A stretch of DNA of 64,000 nt from the NCBI RefSeq assembly GCF_037975245.1, contig NC_092562.1:1272501-1336500 (forward strand). Direction: 5' to 3'. Positions within the stretch are counted from its first letter, which is position 1, and every line of letters begins with the position of its first letter. The stretch is from Apostichopus japonicus. Taxonomy: Eukaryota > Echinodermata > Holothuroidea > Aspidochirotida > Stichopodidae. The translations under genes and the position numbers were made by a program. Under the pieces are notes generated by a model, which saw only the letters and a list, made by a program, of their open reading frames with translations, searched no databases and was not told where the DNA came from. Below are positions 33,401 through 63,600 of the stretch, one piece after another.

Positions 33401-34300
33401 CGATATTCCTTTTTAAGCCACTGCACATCTGGCTGTCTTACAAAATATGAAAGTTTATATTGTCCATAAGTTAAGTTCGTCAAATATATTAATTTCCAGA
33501 CATTGGACAATAAACAAGAATCATCCTACTGGAAAAATTGTTAAAGAGCACTATGTTTGTCTTTCTGGTATAATATATAAAAGAACATGTAAAAGAATTC
33601 AAACAGGAAAACAAAATCTGCTTATAATATGATATCATATGATAATGATGAAACTGGCAAAACATTGCACCAAATCGCATCTAAGGACCTTCAATTGTTC
33701 AATTGTTTTTCTTTTCGATGAATCTTCAGAGAATTACAAGGCAGGCATGTAAGCTGCACAACCATTTACTGCTCCAAGAATGCCAGTTAACATCCAATGT
33801 CTGTAAGAGCCTGTTAGAAAGGGAATCGTTCAACTTTATTTCATTAATAATCTAAAAAGATGTTCTCCTGTTGCTTTGTTGGCACTTTTCCTGAGGGTGA
33901 ACAATCAGACTGATTGATTTCTACTCTATACAAAGAATGCCAGCCCAATTTTCAAATTACTAGACATTTTTCCATGCAGCCTACTGTACGTTGTGTGTCT
34001 CTATTTGTTTGTACTGTAAAACCTGTGTTAACCTTAATATCTGTGTCACATTTATGTCAGTCTGCATACTGTATTTCCTCCTTTGGTTTTTACAGTGCTC
34101 TTGGATTAACCATTCAACAGAGGGAAGAAATTGGACATATGTGTAAAAGAGTCTTAGATGCTGGACGGCTAGAATTCCTCCGCAAGAATGGCTTGACCGG
34201 TAACCAAGTGCAATACGTCAAACCTAGTGTCACCTTGGAGAACATCATGATCTTAGCCAATAGGAGAGAGGAAAACAGTGACACGCTACCAAACGCATGA
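24483..34300 (+). CDS. TRMT13: TRMT13, tRNA 2'-O-methyltransferase (Trm13 family)
   Basis: Ten exons: 24483-24605, 26280-26332, 26977-27043, 27574-27630, 28425-28494, 29574-29759, 30605-30693, 31502-31658, 32506-32812 and 34096-34300. Phases are fully consistent and give 437 aa (human about 481). Domains in order: CCCH zinc finger (Cys13, Cys24, Cys35, His38); U11-48K-type CHHC finger (Cys53, His59, His69, Cys73); SAM-binding motif IEYGAGKG (179-186); CKHLCGAATD (259-268); CCHHCC (303-308) followed by YVGKDF; and a C-terminal helical part ending NRREENSDTLPNA. These are diagnostic of Trm13, which uses SAM to 2'-O-methylate nucleotide 4 in the acceptor stem of certain tRNAs. All expected motifs are intact. 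It is divergent from BRIX1. Introns contain a SINE, a palindromic minisatellite (intron 1) and a 41-bp minisatellite (intron 6). Confidence 0.95.
24898..25081. repeat. Palindromic minisatellite, 41-42 bp unit, about 4.5 copies
   Basis: Units start near 24898, 24939, 24981, 25023 and 25065. Each contains the self-complementary block TTCGCAGGGC-A-GCCCTGCGAA or a variant, followed by TAGCCAGACACATACACC. Related palindromic sequence recurs at 25622-25682. It lies in TRMT13 intron 1. Confidence 0.9.
25622..25682. repeat. Second palindrome cluster related to 24898-25081
   Basis: Contains AGCCCTGCGAATAAGGTGTC and TTATTCGCCGGGCTGCCCTG, the same building blocks as the minisatellite 540 bp upstream. 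Together the two clusters could mark the ends of one insertion in TRMT13 intron 1. Confidence 0.6.
26562..26870 (+). mobile_element. tRNA-derived SINE, copy 3
   Basis: Head ACCGGTGCTGTTGCAAAGTG, then GGCATTTGAAGCAATGGGGC, a decayed B box region (GGTTCCAGGTTGCAATCCCC), CATCTGAAATGACTTTCTAA and CACATTTGTGGTCACTTAAG. It ends with CTGATAATC repeats. Located in TRMT13 intron 2. Confidence 0.85.
30094..30590. repeat. Minisatellite, 41-bp unit, 12 copies
   Basis: The unit contains GTTCCTAGTGTGTGAATGAA + CTTACAGTAGTTATAAGTTA + T. Copies differ mainly at GTGTG/GAGTG and TTATAA/TTGTAA. It occupies the 3' part of TRMT13 intron 6 and ends about 15 bp before exon 7, close to the splice acceptor. Confidence 0.97.
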
Positions 34301-34903
34301 TCATAACTGATGCCTGCATAACTCATTTGAGCGATTAGAGGGTTGAATGGTTGAGGATGAGGTTGGATGGGAAGGCAGAGGAGGACAGAGGGCAGCATGG
34401 GTGTACCAAAAGAAGGTGCAGCATGTCTTTGAACTTCTCAAATATCAGTTTAATACTGTTGTTGCTGAGCGTGCAGAGTATGTTGTCGACTCCTACAGGG
34501 CCAAGGGTACTTGACTGGCCTTCTAGGTACCATACACATTGTGTGTAAAAAGGGAATGTTTGTTGGGAGAGTTTTTGAAGTTCAAAGATCTCTCTTATAT
34601 AATAGCACTACTTTGCCTTGAAAAATTGGCTAAGTCAGAGTAAGAATTTAGTAAGTTTTAAAACAGTTTTCAAAGTAGACTGATACCAGTTGAAGTTGTC
34701 AGCTTTCCAAACAAATTGTCACCCCCTTATTCCAATGCATGTCTGTACAAAAGAGCATCAAAGAAATGTCTTAGACCCAAACCAAGTAAGGATAAGGGTC
34801 AGTATTAGGGGAGAGGAAGTCAGGATCAAGCCAGTAGTTGTTAGGATTTCTCTCACATAAGTTTGAATGCCATGGGAAGTTCTCAGGTAGTTGGGCAGAT
34901 GAG

Positions 34904-34909
34904 AATAAA
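34904..34909 (+). terminator. Candidate poly(A) signal AATAAA for TRMT13
   Basis: An AATAAA about 604 bp after the TRMT13 stop codon, in sense orientation. Use is inferred. Confidence 0.4.
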
Positions 34910-36215
34910 ACATTATTAACTACAAATCTCATGTTTGAGCTCCCTTTATGAGCTACACGAGTCATTATGAGCCTGATAGGCCAAGTGCCTACACGAGTCA
35001 GTCAATAAGGGGGTGGGGGGGGGGGGACATTTGATAGTGTGTCTTCCACCCTTCAGAAAGTGATTGATGCCCTGCATAGTGACATATTTGTCCAGCTCTT
35101 TGTGAGGGCTCTGATCAGTAACCCTCATTAAGAGATTGTGTTGGAAATGCACAAACGTTTATCATTTTGTAGCAACAAGTTACCACATAGGGTTTAGAGG
35201 TTCGTACTGTATACCTCCCTTTGATTACCTTTAGTTCTTTCTTTGATTTCTTATCTAAACAACAAACGGAACAGTCTTTTTTAATTCCTGACCTCAATCA
35301 CACATCTTTTCATGTATAAATCATATATTTTTATACTAAGTATAAGTGTGTATAGCAGATCTAAGAGTAAGACTAGTTCGTTACTGCACCTAACAGCGCA
35401 TGGGGTATACTTCATCACTATCTTTCCTGTATTCGATTAACACACATATTTTCCTGTTTTAACACTGCAACAAGATCATCCCTACAAACTATAATCCACC
35501 ATCCTCCCCATCCTTTCCAAATCTAACACTTTTGATGGTCCAGTCCAGAGGTCTCCCATCACTTAAATTACTTTCTAACAGTGCATGAAGACAGTATACA
35601 AACAGAACCCTATTCGCAGTTGGGATACTTTTTGCCGCTTCAGTTTTGCTGGGCATCTGGGTAAATATAACTTAAAATAAAATAAAACTGTTAGCAAACT
35701 GCTTATCCACTAGAGAGCCTGTGTAAGAGAATGTGTAAAAGTAAGTTGTCCTGACGTTTCGATCCTAGCAGGATCTTCTTCAAAGGCTAAACAAATAAAT
35801 ATAACTTGGCAAACTATACATCATAGCCTCTCAGGGATTGTCAAGGATGGGGAAATCAGTCTTACACATGATGGGAAAAACGCTGGATTTTCCAAAACTT
35901 AATCAAACTTATAAAACAATACAAAATTAATATACTAACAAGACAAGAAGTTGAGATCCAAACCAAACTGCTGTTTCGGATCGGACAGTGTCGCGGTGTA
36001 AAATATGACAGAGTCACTTGGTTACTGCTAATGGGTGAATTTTTCGGTGCAGCTGCTGTCGTAAATGCTGCAACATATACACAACATATTCAAGTGAAGC
36101 CTTCACTCTATATCACAGTCGTGGGTTGGTTAGTTGTATAGGTGAAGACTTTCGCTCACCAGAACACAACTATTGGATCAAATACTTAAGTACTACAGAA
36201 AAAGGACTATACAGT

Positions 36216-36580
36216 GGCGTAGGAAGGCACTTTTGAGTAAGGGGGGGGGGCTGAGGACTGATGGCCGGCCTGGGGGAGGGGTCTAAGTGGAGGGGGTGTC
36301 CCCCTCTCCTTTGGAAATGTTTTGCATTTCCAGGTGGCCTCAGATGCATTTTGGTGCAATATAGCACACTTCAACACCCACTCCATTTTGTAAATAATTT
36401 TGCATTTTCTCCCTGGACTTAGATGCAATTTGGTGCTCCAAATGAGATTTTTTTTCTCATTTGGAAATGAAAAAAGGGGTTTTCTGACTTGCGAAGCGGG
36501 GGGGGGGCGGAGTGATACTTCCGCCCCCATATTTTTCACTTGGGGGATGGCGCCCCCAGCCTCCGGTTCCTACGCCCTTG
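36216..36580. mobile_element. Non-autonomous repeat with GGCGTAGGAAG ends, copy 1
   Basis: Bounded by inverted GGCGTAGGAAG / CCTACGCC. The interior is rich in G and C runs, with internal inverted similarity (TTTGGAAATG...CATTTCCA). A longer relative lies at 57243-57901. Related GGGCGTAGCC / GGGACGTAGCC starts also occur at 2329 and 32939. The DNA transposon class is inferred from the inverted ends only. Confidence 0.55.
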
Positions 36581-38252
36581 GGACTATAGATAAACAACCG
36601 TTTCTGATCAGGCACTGTGTTGGACTGATGCCTCATGCGTAACTTATTTGTCGAAAGCTGATTATCGTCAATTTCATGTTTTTAATGAATGGAATAATTT
36701 GATAATTTTTTTTAAGGAAGGGGGGGGGGCTGATTTTGTGCAGTTCGATCAAACTTTGCAAAGGAGGGGAGGGCGATATAGGAGAAAGCAACGTTACTTC
36801 ACTGGGCAACATATTTCACCATCGCAGACCTTCATAAGACATGTCACCATATATTCCGTCGGTCGCGCATAACAATGGAAAAGTAATTTCGGTGCTAACT
36901 TTAGAAGCCATTGCCCAGTGGATATATTAAAAATAGATAAAGGCACACATGGAAGTTTATTTCACTGAGCTTTCTACATACATGCGGTGGTACGTACAGT
37001 CACGTGAATCAGTGCCGTACAAATACCATTTGGTTACCATTTGTTTGATAATAATAAAAGAATGTTTGATGGGGGTAGTCAACATGTCTATGGGAGGCAC
37101 ATTTCATGGTTGTTACTTCTACCTTGTCAACTAGTGCATTTTTTTCTTAACTTTTTAAAGTTTTTTTATGTCTGCTTTTAATCGTTTATTATTCTATTTG
37201 TTTTATAGATCCATCGTTTATTCTTTTTTTTTTGGCTTTCATGGAAATTTTTAATCCATATTTGTAAAGGAGGGCCTAGGGGAAGGTAAGTTATGGCTTA
37301 CCGAGTTACCCTCGAATAAATGAAGAAATAAATCAATCAATAAATAAGATATAAAACTACGTTGTTATATGTATTCCTCCGTTGCTAAGGTGGTGTATAA
37401 TACCACCTGCTACGTCACTATATAGTGTGTTTAGTCCTGATTTCTTTGTCAGGGTTCAGTTGTTTGGTGAAGCGCACATTATAGAATAGGTTAGCTCACC
37501 TTCTTTTAATGAGCATTGCTTAATCACTGACGTTAGCTAGAATGTTCATCAAAAGATAACGTATCGATTGCTTGCAAACAAGAAAGATACTTTTCTTTAG
37601 GAAATCAATTGGATTACCAGAGAGCGGAGTGCCCGACAGGAATAATCGACAATAAAGCAGCCAATGTAGCAGTTATACCACTCTCTTATCCACACAATGG
37701 CATCTTTATGAATGGTCTAGATCACAGCTGTGACGCCGGGAGTAGTTCTGCAGTAGCAAGACTAGTGTAAATCATATGAGACCTTTGACCACGAAATGCC
37801 ATCTCGTACGACGTGGAAAAAACACAAGGGAATGTAGTTCAAAGAAAAGAAAATTGTGGATGTATTTCATGGAACTCATATTTGGAGCATGGTAGGCCTA
37901 CTACTAAACTGAGTTACAGCCCTGAATTCTACATAATGAATTTAACGCAGCGAAATAAACGAAGCCATGTCGGTGCTGAAAATCTGTGCTGAGTGTTGAT
38001 GTTTCGCTATATACTTCCAATTTGGCCAATGTTTACATAGGTAAGTGTTCGGACTCATGTACCGTACATATGTATATTGTTGGTTCATTCATAAAGCATT
38101 GCATGTTTCAGATACGAGCTATAGTAGGCTAAGTTACATCAGTAACAAAAACATTACGATTCATTTCATGGATCAGTATAAGACTTGTGGTAATTCCGTA
38201 CTCGTATTCTAGCTGTAGTAGTTGCCTCTATCCGTTCTCGCCTATATATCTA

Positions 38253-38255
<3 letters not shown>

Positions 38256-38290
<35 letters not shown>

Positions 38291-38291
38291 C

Positions 38292-38372
<81 letters not shown>
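38256..38372. repeat. (AT)n microsatellite
   Basis: Interrupted (AT)n, about 115 bp, directly next to the 3' end of a minus-strand SINE at 38410-38503. A SINE ending in a simple-repeat tail would look like this. Confidence 0.95.
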
Positions 38373-38373
<1 letters not shown>

Positions 38374-38409
38374 GCCTATATGAAAATCGTATTGAGTTGG
38401 AAAATCAAG

Positions 38410-38503
38410 AACAGTGAAAAAACTTCCAGCCTCCACCGGGATTCGAACCCGGGCCTCCCGCTCATCTGTACGCGGACACCCTAACCACAAGGCTATGGAC
38501 GCT
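38410..38503 (-). mobile_element. tRNA-derived SINE head (tRNA-like sequence)
   Basis: On the minus strand: GCGTCCATAGCCTTGTGGTT with A box, a perfect T-arm CCGGGTTCGAATCCCGG, and a 3' acceptor TGGAGGC pairing with GCGTCCA at 6 of 7 positions. There is no T-run terminator; a non-tRNA body (GGAAGTTTTTTCACTGTTCT) and then (AT)n follow. This favours a SINE over a working tRNA gene. Confidence 0.65.
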
Positions 38504-38603
38504 GATTGTATGTCCAGAGGTTCGAAACCGGTAAGGAAGGTCGTAATTCCACTGTAGGCGTATGTCACCTGTATCGAACAATACTAGTTCTGTATATATA
38601 TAT

Positions 38604-38913
38604 ATATATATATACTTTGCAAAGAGGGCAAAATGATGTAGGTGAAACAGGCTCCCGATTCCGCTTACGTTTTAATAATCACAAAAAATCTATTCGTGAT
38701 AATTTTGCAGGATTCCCAGTTTCCGAACATTTCAATCTTCATAGTCATTCTCTAAAAAACCTAAAATGTATTTTAATTGCCTCGGACTTCAAATCAACTA
38801 CTGAACGTAAACGTAAAGAAATCGATTGGATCTTTCGTATTAAGCCTCACATCACTGGCCTCAACAAAGACTTGGGACCCCTTAACAACTATCAGTTCTA
38901 CAAGCATATGTAA
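38604..38913 (+). pseudogene. Penelope-like retroelement relic: GIY-YIG endonuclease C-terminus
   Basis: An open frame encodes GETGSRFRLRFNNHKKSIRD, then FPVSEHFNLHSHSLKNLKCI and RKRKEIDWIFRIKPHITGLN, ending NNYQFYKHM at 38911-38913. This pattern (glycine-arginine-rich start, RFNNH, EHFN/H, RxxEIDWIF) is the GIY-YIG nuclease found at the C-terminus of Penelope-like element polymerases. The reverse transcriptase upstream is missing. The frame emerges from an (AT)n tract where the first GIY strand should be, so this is a 5'-truncated copy. Downstream non-coding sequence with AAGGTCCCAGGGGGACCGAA is probably part of the same element. Confidence 0.75.
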
Positions 38914-39156
38914 TCCGTTCTTTGCTCCTTAATCCGCTTCCTGTGTAGTCATGTTTTATTTGGTTTTAATTCCATCATTGCAACTAACACTTATCTAGCG
39001 TCATACTTTCATTGGGTCACATTTTGTACTTCTCATTCGACTGCCAAGTATTGCTGACGAAGGTCCCAGGGGGACCGAAAATTCCAATATATTTTCTAAA
39101 ACTTACTCCTTATTTGTCAATTATGAGTCATATCTTATTTCTCTGGTTTTCTCTAA

Positions 39157-39157
<1 letters not shown>

Positions 39158-39231
<74 letters not shown>
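39158..39231. repeat. (AT)n microsatellite
   Basis: About 74 bp of uninterrupted AT dinucleotides, 245 bp downstream of the Penelope-like relic and possibly its tail. Confidence 0.97.
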
Positions 39232-39235
<4 letters not shown>

Positions 39236-39746
39236 TATTGGTTTGTATTTCACATTTAATAATACTCGGGATCTTTTGGAAATCTGGTGTAATAGCCTTC
39301 TCGTATACGAGTAATAATGCTCTTAGCCCGACGGTAAACATTGTATTCGTACAGTCGTACTAATAACATGAATTCCACCCGAGTAGTCATGTTGTTCTAC
39401 TGTTACAACAATTAATCTGAACATTATATCCCTATCATTGTCGCAGTTTTCCTGAAAATGGTAACTCTTTATAAGGAGAGACCTCGTAGGGAAACTGACG
39501 GTCTTTCAACTCCCAAGCTTGTAGCATGGGCATGTCATGGAGCAAACATCGCATCTATATTTAATATGATCAATGAGTTTATTATACCAGGGAGTTGTTA
39601 TGGAACAACAACTCCCTGTTCATACCATACTTCCATAGTATCTATTATTTTAAAATGACCCTCTTTTACAACAGTTCTTCCAGCAAATCAAAGGTATGCC
39701 AGTCTCGGAAAGAGAATATATATGCGCTATTTCAAGGCTTGCGAGT

Positions 39747-41392
39747 CACTTCGCCCAACAACCATTTCGCCCAACTGCCATTTCGCCCAACCAGCCTGGT
39801 CATTTCGCCCAACCGCGTTGGTCATTTCGCCCAACCAGCATGGTCAGTTCGCCCAACCGTGTTGGTCATTTCGCCCAACCGTGTTGGTCATTTCGCCCAA
39901 CCGTGTTGGTCATTTCGCCCAACCTTATTTTTACTAATATTCAGTCAGAATAATATTACTTTTTCTATTCCACCAGTTCAATTTGATTTATTTTGGGTAA
40001 GGTTACTTCGTAATAGGTAAATAAAGTGAGGTCCGCTCGATATCGATCGGAGTCTGAGCAGTTATTTCGGGTATAATGGGAGGATTACACTACTTTAGGC
40101 GTTTACGCATACAATGGAAGTTATATTATTATACAAACAAAGGGGAATCAGTGTGGAATAATATAACCGTTTCTATTTCACTAGTTCAATTTGATTTATT
40201 TTGGGTTATATTATTGGTAGTTATATTATTATTATTATTATATGGAAGTTATGTTATTATAAAAACAAAGGAGAATCGGCATGTTTGAGGAACTGAATAG
40301 TTGTCTTTTTCTGGAGCATTAAGTGGCCCTAAGAAGAGCCGTTTGCATATTTGAGGAACTGTAGTTTTCATCTTTCTGGAGGATAGTTCAGGAGCTGTGT
40401 AACCTCACATCGTTGGGGCAGGGCTTTTATCCATATCCTTTGGGTTTATCCCATGTGATTGACAGGCTGATGTCAATAATTGATGTTATTGCATTTGTGA
40501 GTCAGTAATCCGCAGTTATTGGTTTGGTCAGCCAAGCGTTAATCCGGTCAACCAGACGTTTATCGGAGGCCTATTGTTTGTGGTTTATTAATCCACACCT
40601 ATTGTTCTGCTTGATGACTTCGGTCAAGGTTTATCAAGTCCGCCAGGCATTAATCAAGGGTATTGTTCACAGCAGTTATGTGTTTATCTAGTTCTACATA
40701 GTGTTAATCTAATGTTATACAAACACAGGGGAATCGGTCTTCATAAAAACCTATCAAACCTAACCCGTAAAATACTGGTCCATCCTACTGACTAACAATT
40801 CCGGAACGTTAAGTGAAATACAATATATATATAAAACCCGTCCGTAATATTTATCAATGTAACCACATATGTAATCACATATGTAGGCCTAATCAATTTA
40901 ACCACGACTTCAAGTTTCCTTAATACTCGGTTCGTATCCCGTAACGTTAACAATTCCCGACCGTTTACTATCAAACCTAACCCCTAAAACACTGATCCAT
41001 CCTCAAGATTCCTTAATATTCGGTTCGTATTCTGTAACGTTTCCTTACTAAAGTTATACAAAGAAAAGGACTTCAAGTTTCCTTAATATTCCTTAATATT
41101 CGAACGTTTACTATCAAACCTAACCCCCAACACACTGATCGGTCCTCAAGTTTCCTTAATATTCGGTTCGTATCCTGTAACTTTAACAATTCCCGAACGT
41201 TTACTTTTCAAGTATCAAGGTTGGGCGAAATGACCAGGCTGGTTGGGCGAAATGACCAGGCTGGTTGGGCGAAATGACCAGGCTGGTTGGGCGAAATGAC
41301 CAGGCTGGTTGGGCGAAATGACCAGGCTGGTTGGGCGAAATGGTAAGGTTGGGCGAAATGGCAGTTGGGCGAAATGGTTGTTGGGCGAAGTG
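39747..41392. mobile_element. Foldback-like element with 22-bp repeat arrays in inverted ends
   Basis: The left end (39747-39925) is a direct array of 22-bp units (CATTTCGCCCAACCGTGTTG + GT). The right end (41219-41392) is the same family inverted (TTGGGCGAAATGACCAGGCT + GG). The outermost 46 bp of the two ends are exact reverse complements. The 1.65-kb element has no coding capacity I recognise. Its interior has a duplicated AT-rich block (about 39945-40010 and about 40155-40215) and degenerate repeats with CTTAATATTCGGTTCGTATC (about 40915-41180). No target duplication could be seen at the flanks. Confidence 0.75.
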
Positions 41393-41522
41393 TCCTGCTT
41401 CCATTTCAAGTTCCTATAGCAAATAACGTACGCGTCACTGTGCATGTTTCCCTTGGTTTATATTATATATAGGCTATAGTTACCGTTACATGTTAATCTC
41501 TTGGGATGAGAATCTGTTTGTG

Positions 41523-41658
41523 CTCAGTAAACACTAATGGAGTGTTAATGCCAGCCTATAGTCTTCCACTTATACGTAAAATAATGATTTGTCCTCAGTA
41601 AACACTAATGGAGTGCTAATACCAGCCTATAGTCTTCCACTTATACGTAAAATAATGA
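41523..41658. repeat. Two-copy tandem duplication, 70 bp
   Basis: CTCAGTAAACACTAATGGAG through CTTATACGTAAAATAATGA is present twice, starting at 41523 and 41593 and almost identical, so the duplication is recent. Confidence 0.92.
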
Positions 41659-42407
41659 CACCTCGAGTTTGTTTTATAAGAGCTTCGTGTAAATTTAAAG
41701 CGGTACATTGACTTTGTAAGTAGATTAATTATTTGGCAACTGTTAAGCATCTCTACGTTGATTGAAAAAGTCAGTCTATTCTTTCGATTGAATATTAATT
41801 ATTCTACGGTCATTAACATGCATTCTATTGTCTAAGACAAGATATTAAAATTTAAAACAATTAAGTTTTGTTTTGGAATTTGATATAATATGATACCTAC
41901 CAAATGCATCTCTTAGAGGGAAGTAAATGGCTCTGAAAACATACTCTGTAAGTTTCTTTCACTAAACTTGCACCAACACCCCCCCCCCCACCCAATAAAA
42001 ACCACACACACTCTAATTGGTAAAAACGTGTGAGGTTTGTGAAGTAGGTTAATAATAATAAAATATTTATTTTTTGGTACACATATATCTCGCTAATTAC
42101 CAGCTAAATGGACGTAATAACAAATGATCAAGTAGATTGGTTATAGTAAACGCTTGATGAATTATTGCATTGTAGTAAACGTTAAATAGATAATGTATTT
42201 TCAAAAGGAAACAGAACACTCTCATGTCATTCCCAAACTAAATATCATACTATTGACTCCTGCTTTAAATGATCTCTCCCCTTCAACCGTCCACTGCTAT
42301 ACTGCAAACACCCATAACTATCAGCATGGCCCGTATAATGTTGGTTTAAGTACTTAGTAACGGAAAGATAAGTTTACTTTTGTCCTTCACGCAGGATTGA
42401 TCACATC

Positions 42408-59955
<17,548 letters not shown>

Positions 59956-60137
59956 AACCTTGCAGGTCTCTTTGGCACCCGGGTGATATGTTGAAGTATT
60001 TCTTTCACGTTTAAGCAAAACATCGTTAACAGAAGTCGACCGATTCACACATATTTGGACGTCGCAGACATATTTACATGAAACATGCGAGTAATTGATG
60101 GAAGCAATGGATACGCGTTACTTTCATATCTTCATCA

Positions 60138-60470
<333 letters not shown>

Positions 60471-60633
60471 AGGGGCGGCGGGTTGTAGAGACGGTTAGAG
60501 CGGACGAGTGTACGGCGAGAATGAGGGAATATCTGGGGACGGGGGATGAAGGGATTGTTAGATGGGGTGGAAGGTGGGAGTTTAACAGAAAAATACCCGG
60601 AGTAGATTACCGAATTATCTGTGACGTCACCGC

Positions 60634-60639
60634 AATAAA
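60634..60639 (+). terminator. Candidate poly(A) signal AATAAA for the ankyrin gene
   Basis: First sense-strand AATAAA I find after the TGA at 59953-59955. It would give a 3'UTR of about 690 nt that includes the (GAT)n array. Use is inferred. Confidence 0.4.
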
Positions 60640-63600
60640 CCTTTATACCATACGATCACGATGCATATTCATATATCATGTACCGTCATTGAATCTGTGC
60701 ACAATTGCGCATAGACCTGTGGAAAAAAAAAAGTTCGACGTTGCAATTTATCAGCCATATGTACTGCATATTTACAACAAATCTTCAATATTCATGATTG
60801 AGCAGGAGGAGAGCAATTGCGGTCATCATATCCATCCATACGGCAGAGTACAACGGGTTACGCATATATTGACAAGTGGGACACAACCAATTGCTATTTT
60901 AGTGATATCGGATTTAATACAACATATATTGAATGTGATTGTTAAACAATTCAGGTAGTGTTCCATGATTATAACTTTATAAAATGTCACGCAAAAAATT
61001 ATTAACAAACTAAAGAAATATTCGTCCCTTTACTTTATATTAAGTGTATACGTAGGGAAGGAGGAGACAAATGATTGTATTTTGACATTATATCACTATT
61101 TTGACTCATATTTGCTCCATTATACAAGGAACAATTTATTTTTTTATTATCTCAAACAGCCTTTTTATTCAATTATTAGTTTCCTTCTGTGTCTTGTCAA
61201 ATTGCAAAACTATCGTTTTGTCATTTAATTCATATCTTTTTGTAAAATATTTGTTTATTAGCTTCTTTTGTACTATATAAGACAATGCTATATTATAGTG
61301 TATGTAGTATTAAGGGGAGAAGGAGGGGGGGGGGGGGCTGATTTACATAGTAAATTGTGACTTGGTAAGACAATGCATGCCTCCCTGCTTTTGTTGTTAC
61401 TATGACAATATATCTTGAAAGAATGCATCTATAGATGTATACACTCGGAATACCAGTATACGTGCATGTTTGAATGGTTCATCTCCAAGCCTGTCTCCAT
61501 TTGTCATTTATAAAAGCATACAAATATAATTTACAGAACTGGTTATTATATCGATTTATTGATATTTCCAACTAATATCCATTAAGCCACTTAAGGCCAA
61601 CAAGAACAGCTATCTAGCTAATTCAATTTGTGTGTAATATGATGCATAGATAACTTCATTGATTGCCAGCGTTGAAATAATTAATCCCAGCTATACGAAA
61701 AGCTCACAGTCTGATAACGAAAATAATGTGTTACGTTTATAATAATGTTTAATTTTTTTTCTCCATTGTTTGAAGCAAATTTTTACTGTTTAGATGATAA
61801 ACTACATTTGATGAGATTTTAGTTTTCGACTAGTATCAGAGTTTTACGCTTGAAAGACATGGAACTGTTCTTTGGTATTCCAGCGACACAAGGCATGTAT
61901 AGCAGTCGTTGAAGATCAGTTATACCTTTTGAGAAAGTCACCCGAGATATAGAACCTGGCCACGAAATACAATCAACTTGAGCTAATCTCAACAACAATC
62001 GCCTAATTCATCGATATTGTAACCGTATGATCATGGCGATGTTACGTCAAGTAAATATCAAGATTCTCTAGATAGAGGGAACAGATATTCGTAACTAACA
62101 GAGCCAATGCTGGCCTCAGATCAGGTATGTTCAGATAACCCAGACATATTTACGGTAAAACTTAGTCCCAGTTACCCAAAAAATATACATGCGCATTACT
62201 CTCACACTCACATGTAATCTAGCATTTGCCGAATGCCTTTACAAGCATGATTAATAATACGATGAACAATTGTCTTGGTGCGATTTTTTTGATAATGGAA
62301 TACATATGAGTCATTAATCCCCCACCCACCCCATCCCCCCCCCTTTCCCCGCCCACCCCACCCAATTCCACCCTTATACACGTATCCTTTTTGATAATGG
62401 AATACATATAAGTCATTAATCCCCCACCCCACCCCATCCCCCTTTCCCCGCCCACCCCACCCAATTCCACCCTTATACACGTATCCTTCCATTGGTTAAA
62501 GATACTTATCTGATGTCTGAATTTGTTTAATTGTAATCATATTCTTATTTTTATTTGTTGTCTTATGTTCTTGTGCAATTGTCGCTTTGAAGATTGCTCT
62601 AATGTTATGCATGGAACTATAGCAACCACATATATTTAGTGAAATGCGCATGGCAAGAAGACATTTTCTTTTTTAATTTCCTCGAATTCAGTTCAAAGAG
62701 CTACTTTACCAAGTGCAATATGCAATGTTGGGAACCGGCATACCTCTTTAACGGATCTAAACAATGTATAATGGTAAGGTGAAAAAAAAGACGCTAAGAG
62801 TACTTTCAACCTAGAACTGCAGAATAGACAGCTGACGTAAAAAGTGGCAATTCGCTTATCAATTGCTAAGAAGGAATACTTGAAATATTACATATGTGGC
62901 TCCTGGTCGTAATTACTCAAGGAAGACTTATAATATTGTATAGTTGACAGTGGCCAATATTTTAATCATGCTGACATTTGAATTATCCAAGCGAGAACAT
63001 TTTGGATTCGGTAGTAAGAAAAGTAAAAAAAAGACCATAATTCGATCATATTAACGGCTGTGATTGACATTAAAAGTATTACACTCACGTCTCACAGTAC
63101 GTTGATATCACAAATGGATTTTTGCTAAAGTCTGTACAATGTGCCGCAAGTGCATGACATTTGCAACAAGTTAACCACAAATCGTCTGAAGATCACAAGA
63201 AGATAATAATGTGGAGTATGAACAGAAACCACGGTAAAAAGACACATATTGGCCTCAGAGACATGCACACCTCAGGACAGCCGGGTTCTACAAAAAATTG
63301 AAATCAGCTCTTTTGAACAGCTGTTACCGATACCTCTCACAATGAAATTTATTGAACCATACGTCAGCCACGTTGCTACATATATAATATGTATGGAAAC
63401 GAATAAGAAATGTCTGAGGAGTGTTGAAGAGGGACAAACAAGATATTATCTGCTGGTATAATAATGAAAGTTTTTATCTAACTATCTATCCATCCAACCA
63501 TCTATACCCCTTTATAAATGTAAACTTAATTTTTCAGTTGGGGTAAAAGTCAGAGATTTCCAAATCCCCCCCCCCCCCTCCGTCTGTGATGTAAAACAAT

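Larger units (their letters stand above)
34301..42407. other. Long gene-poor interval between TRMT13 and the ankyrin gene
   Basis: No exon of a recognisable gene, although untranslated 5' exons of the ankyrin gene may lie here. It contains the TRMT13 3'UTR, several transposon-derived pieces (listed separately), poly-G runs (35010, 36241, 36481, 36720) and (AT)n tracts. A retroelement-like remnant lies at about 35750-35790 (minus-strand sense GAAGATCCTGCTAGGATCGA). The remaining DNA shows nothing I can name. Confidence 0.55.

Noticed and set aside
38410-38503. Functional tRNA gene
   Set aside because: The T-arm is perfect, but there is an acceptor mismatch, an irregular anticodon arm, no T-run terminator and a following SINE-type body.
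60521-60958. 145-aa ORF downstream of the ankyrin gene
   Set aside because: I see no recognisable domain, splice support or codon pattern. It contains the candidate AATAAA of the upstream gene and is most likely a chance ORF.
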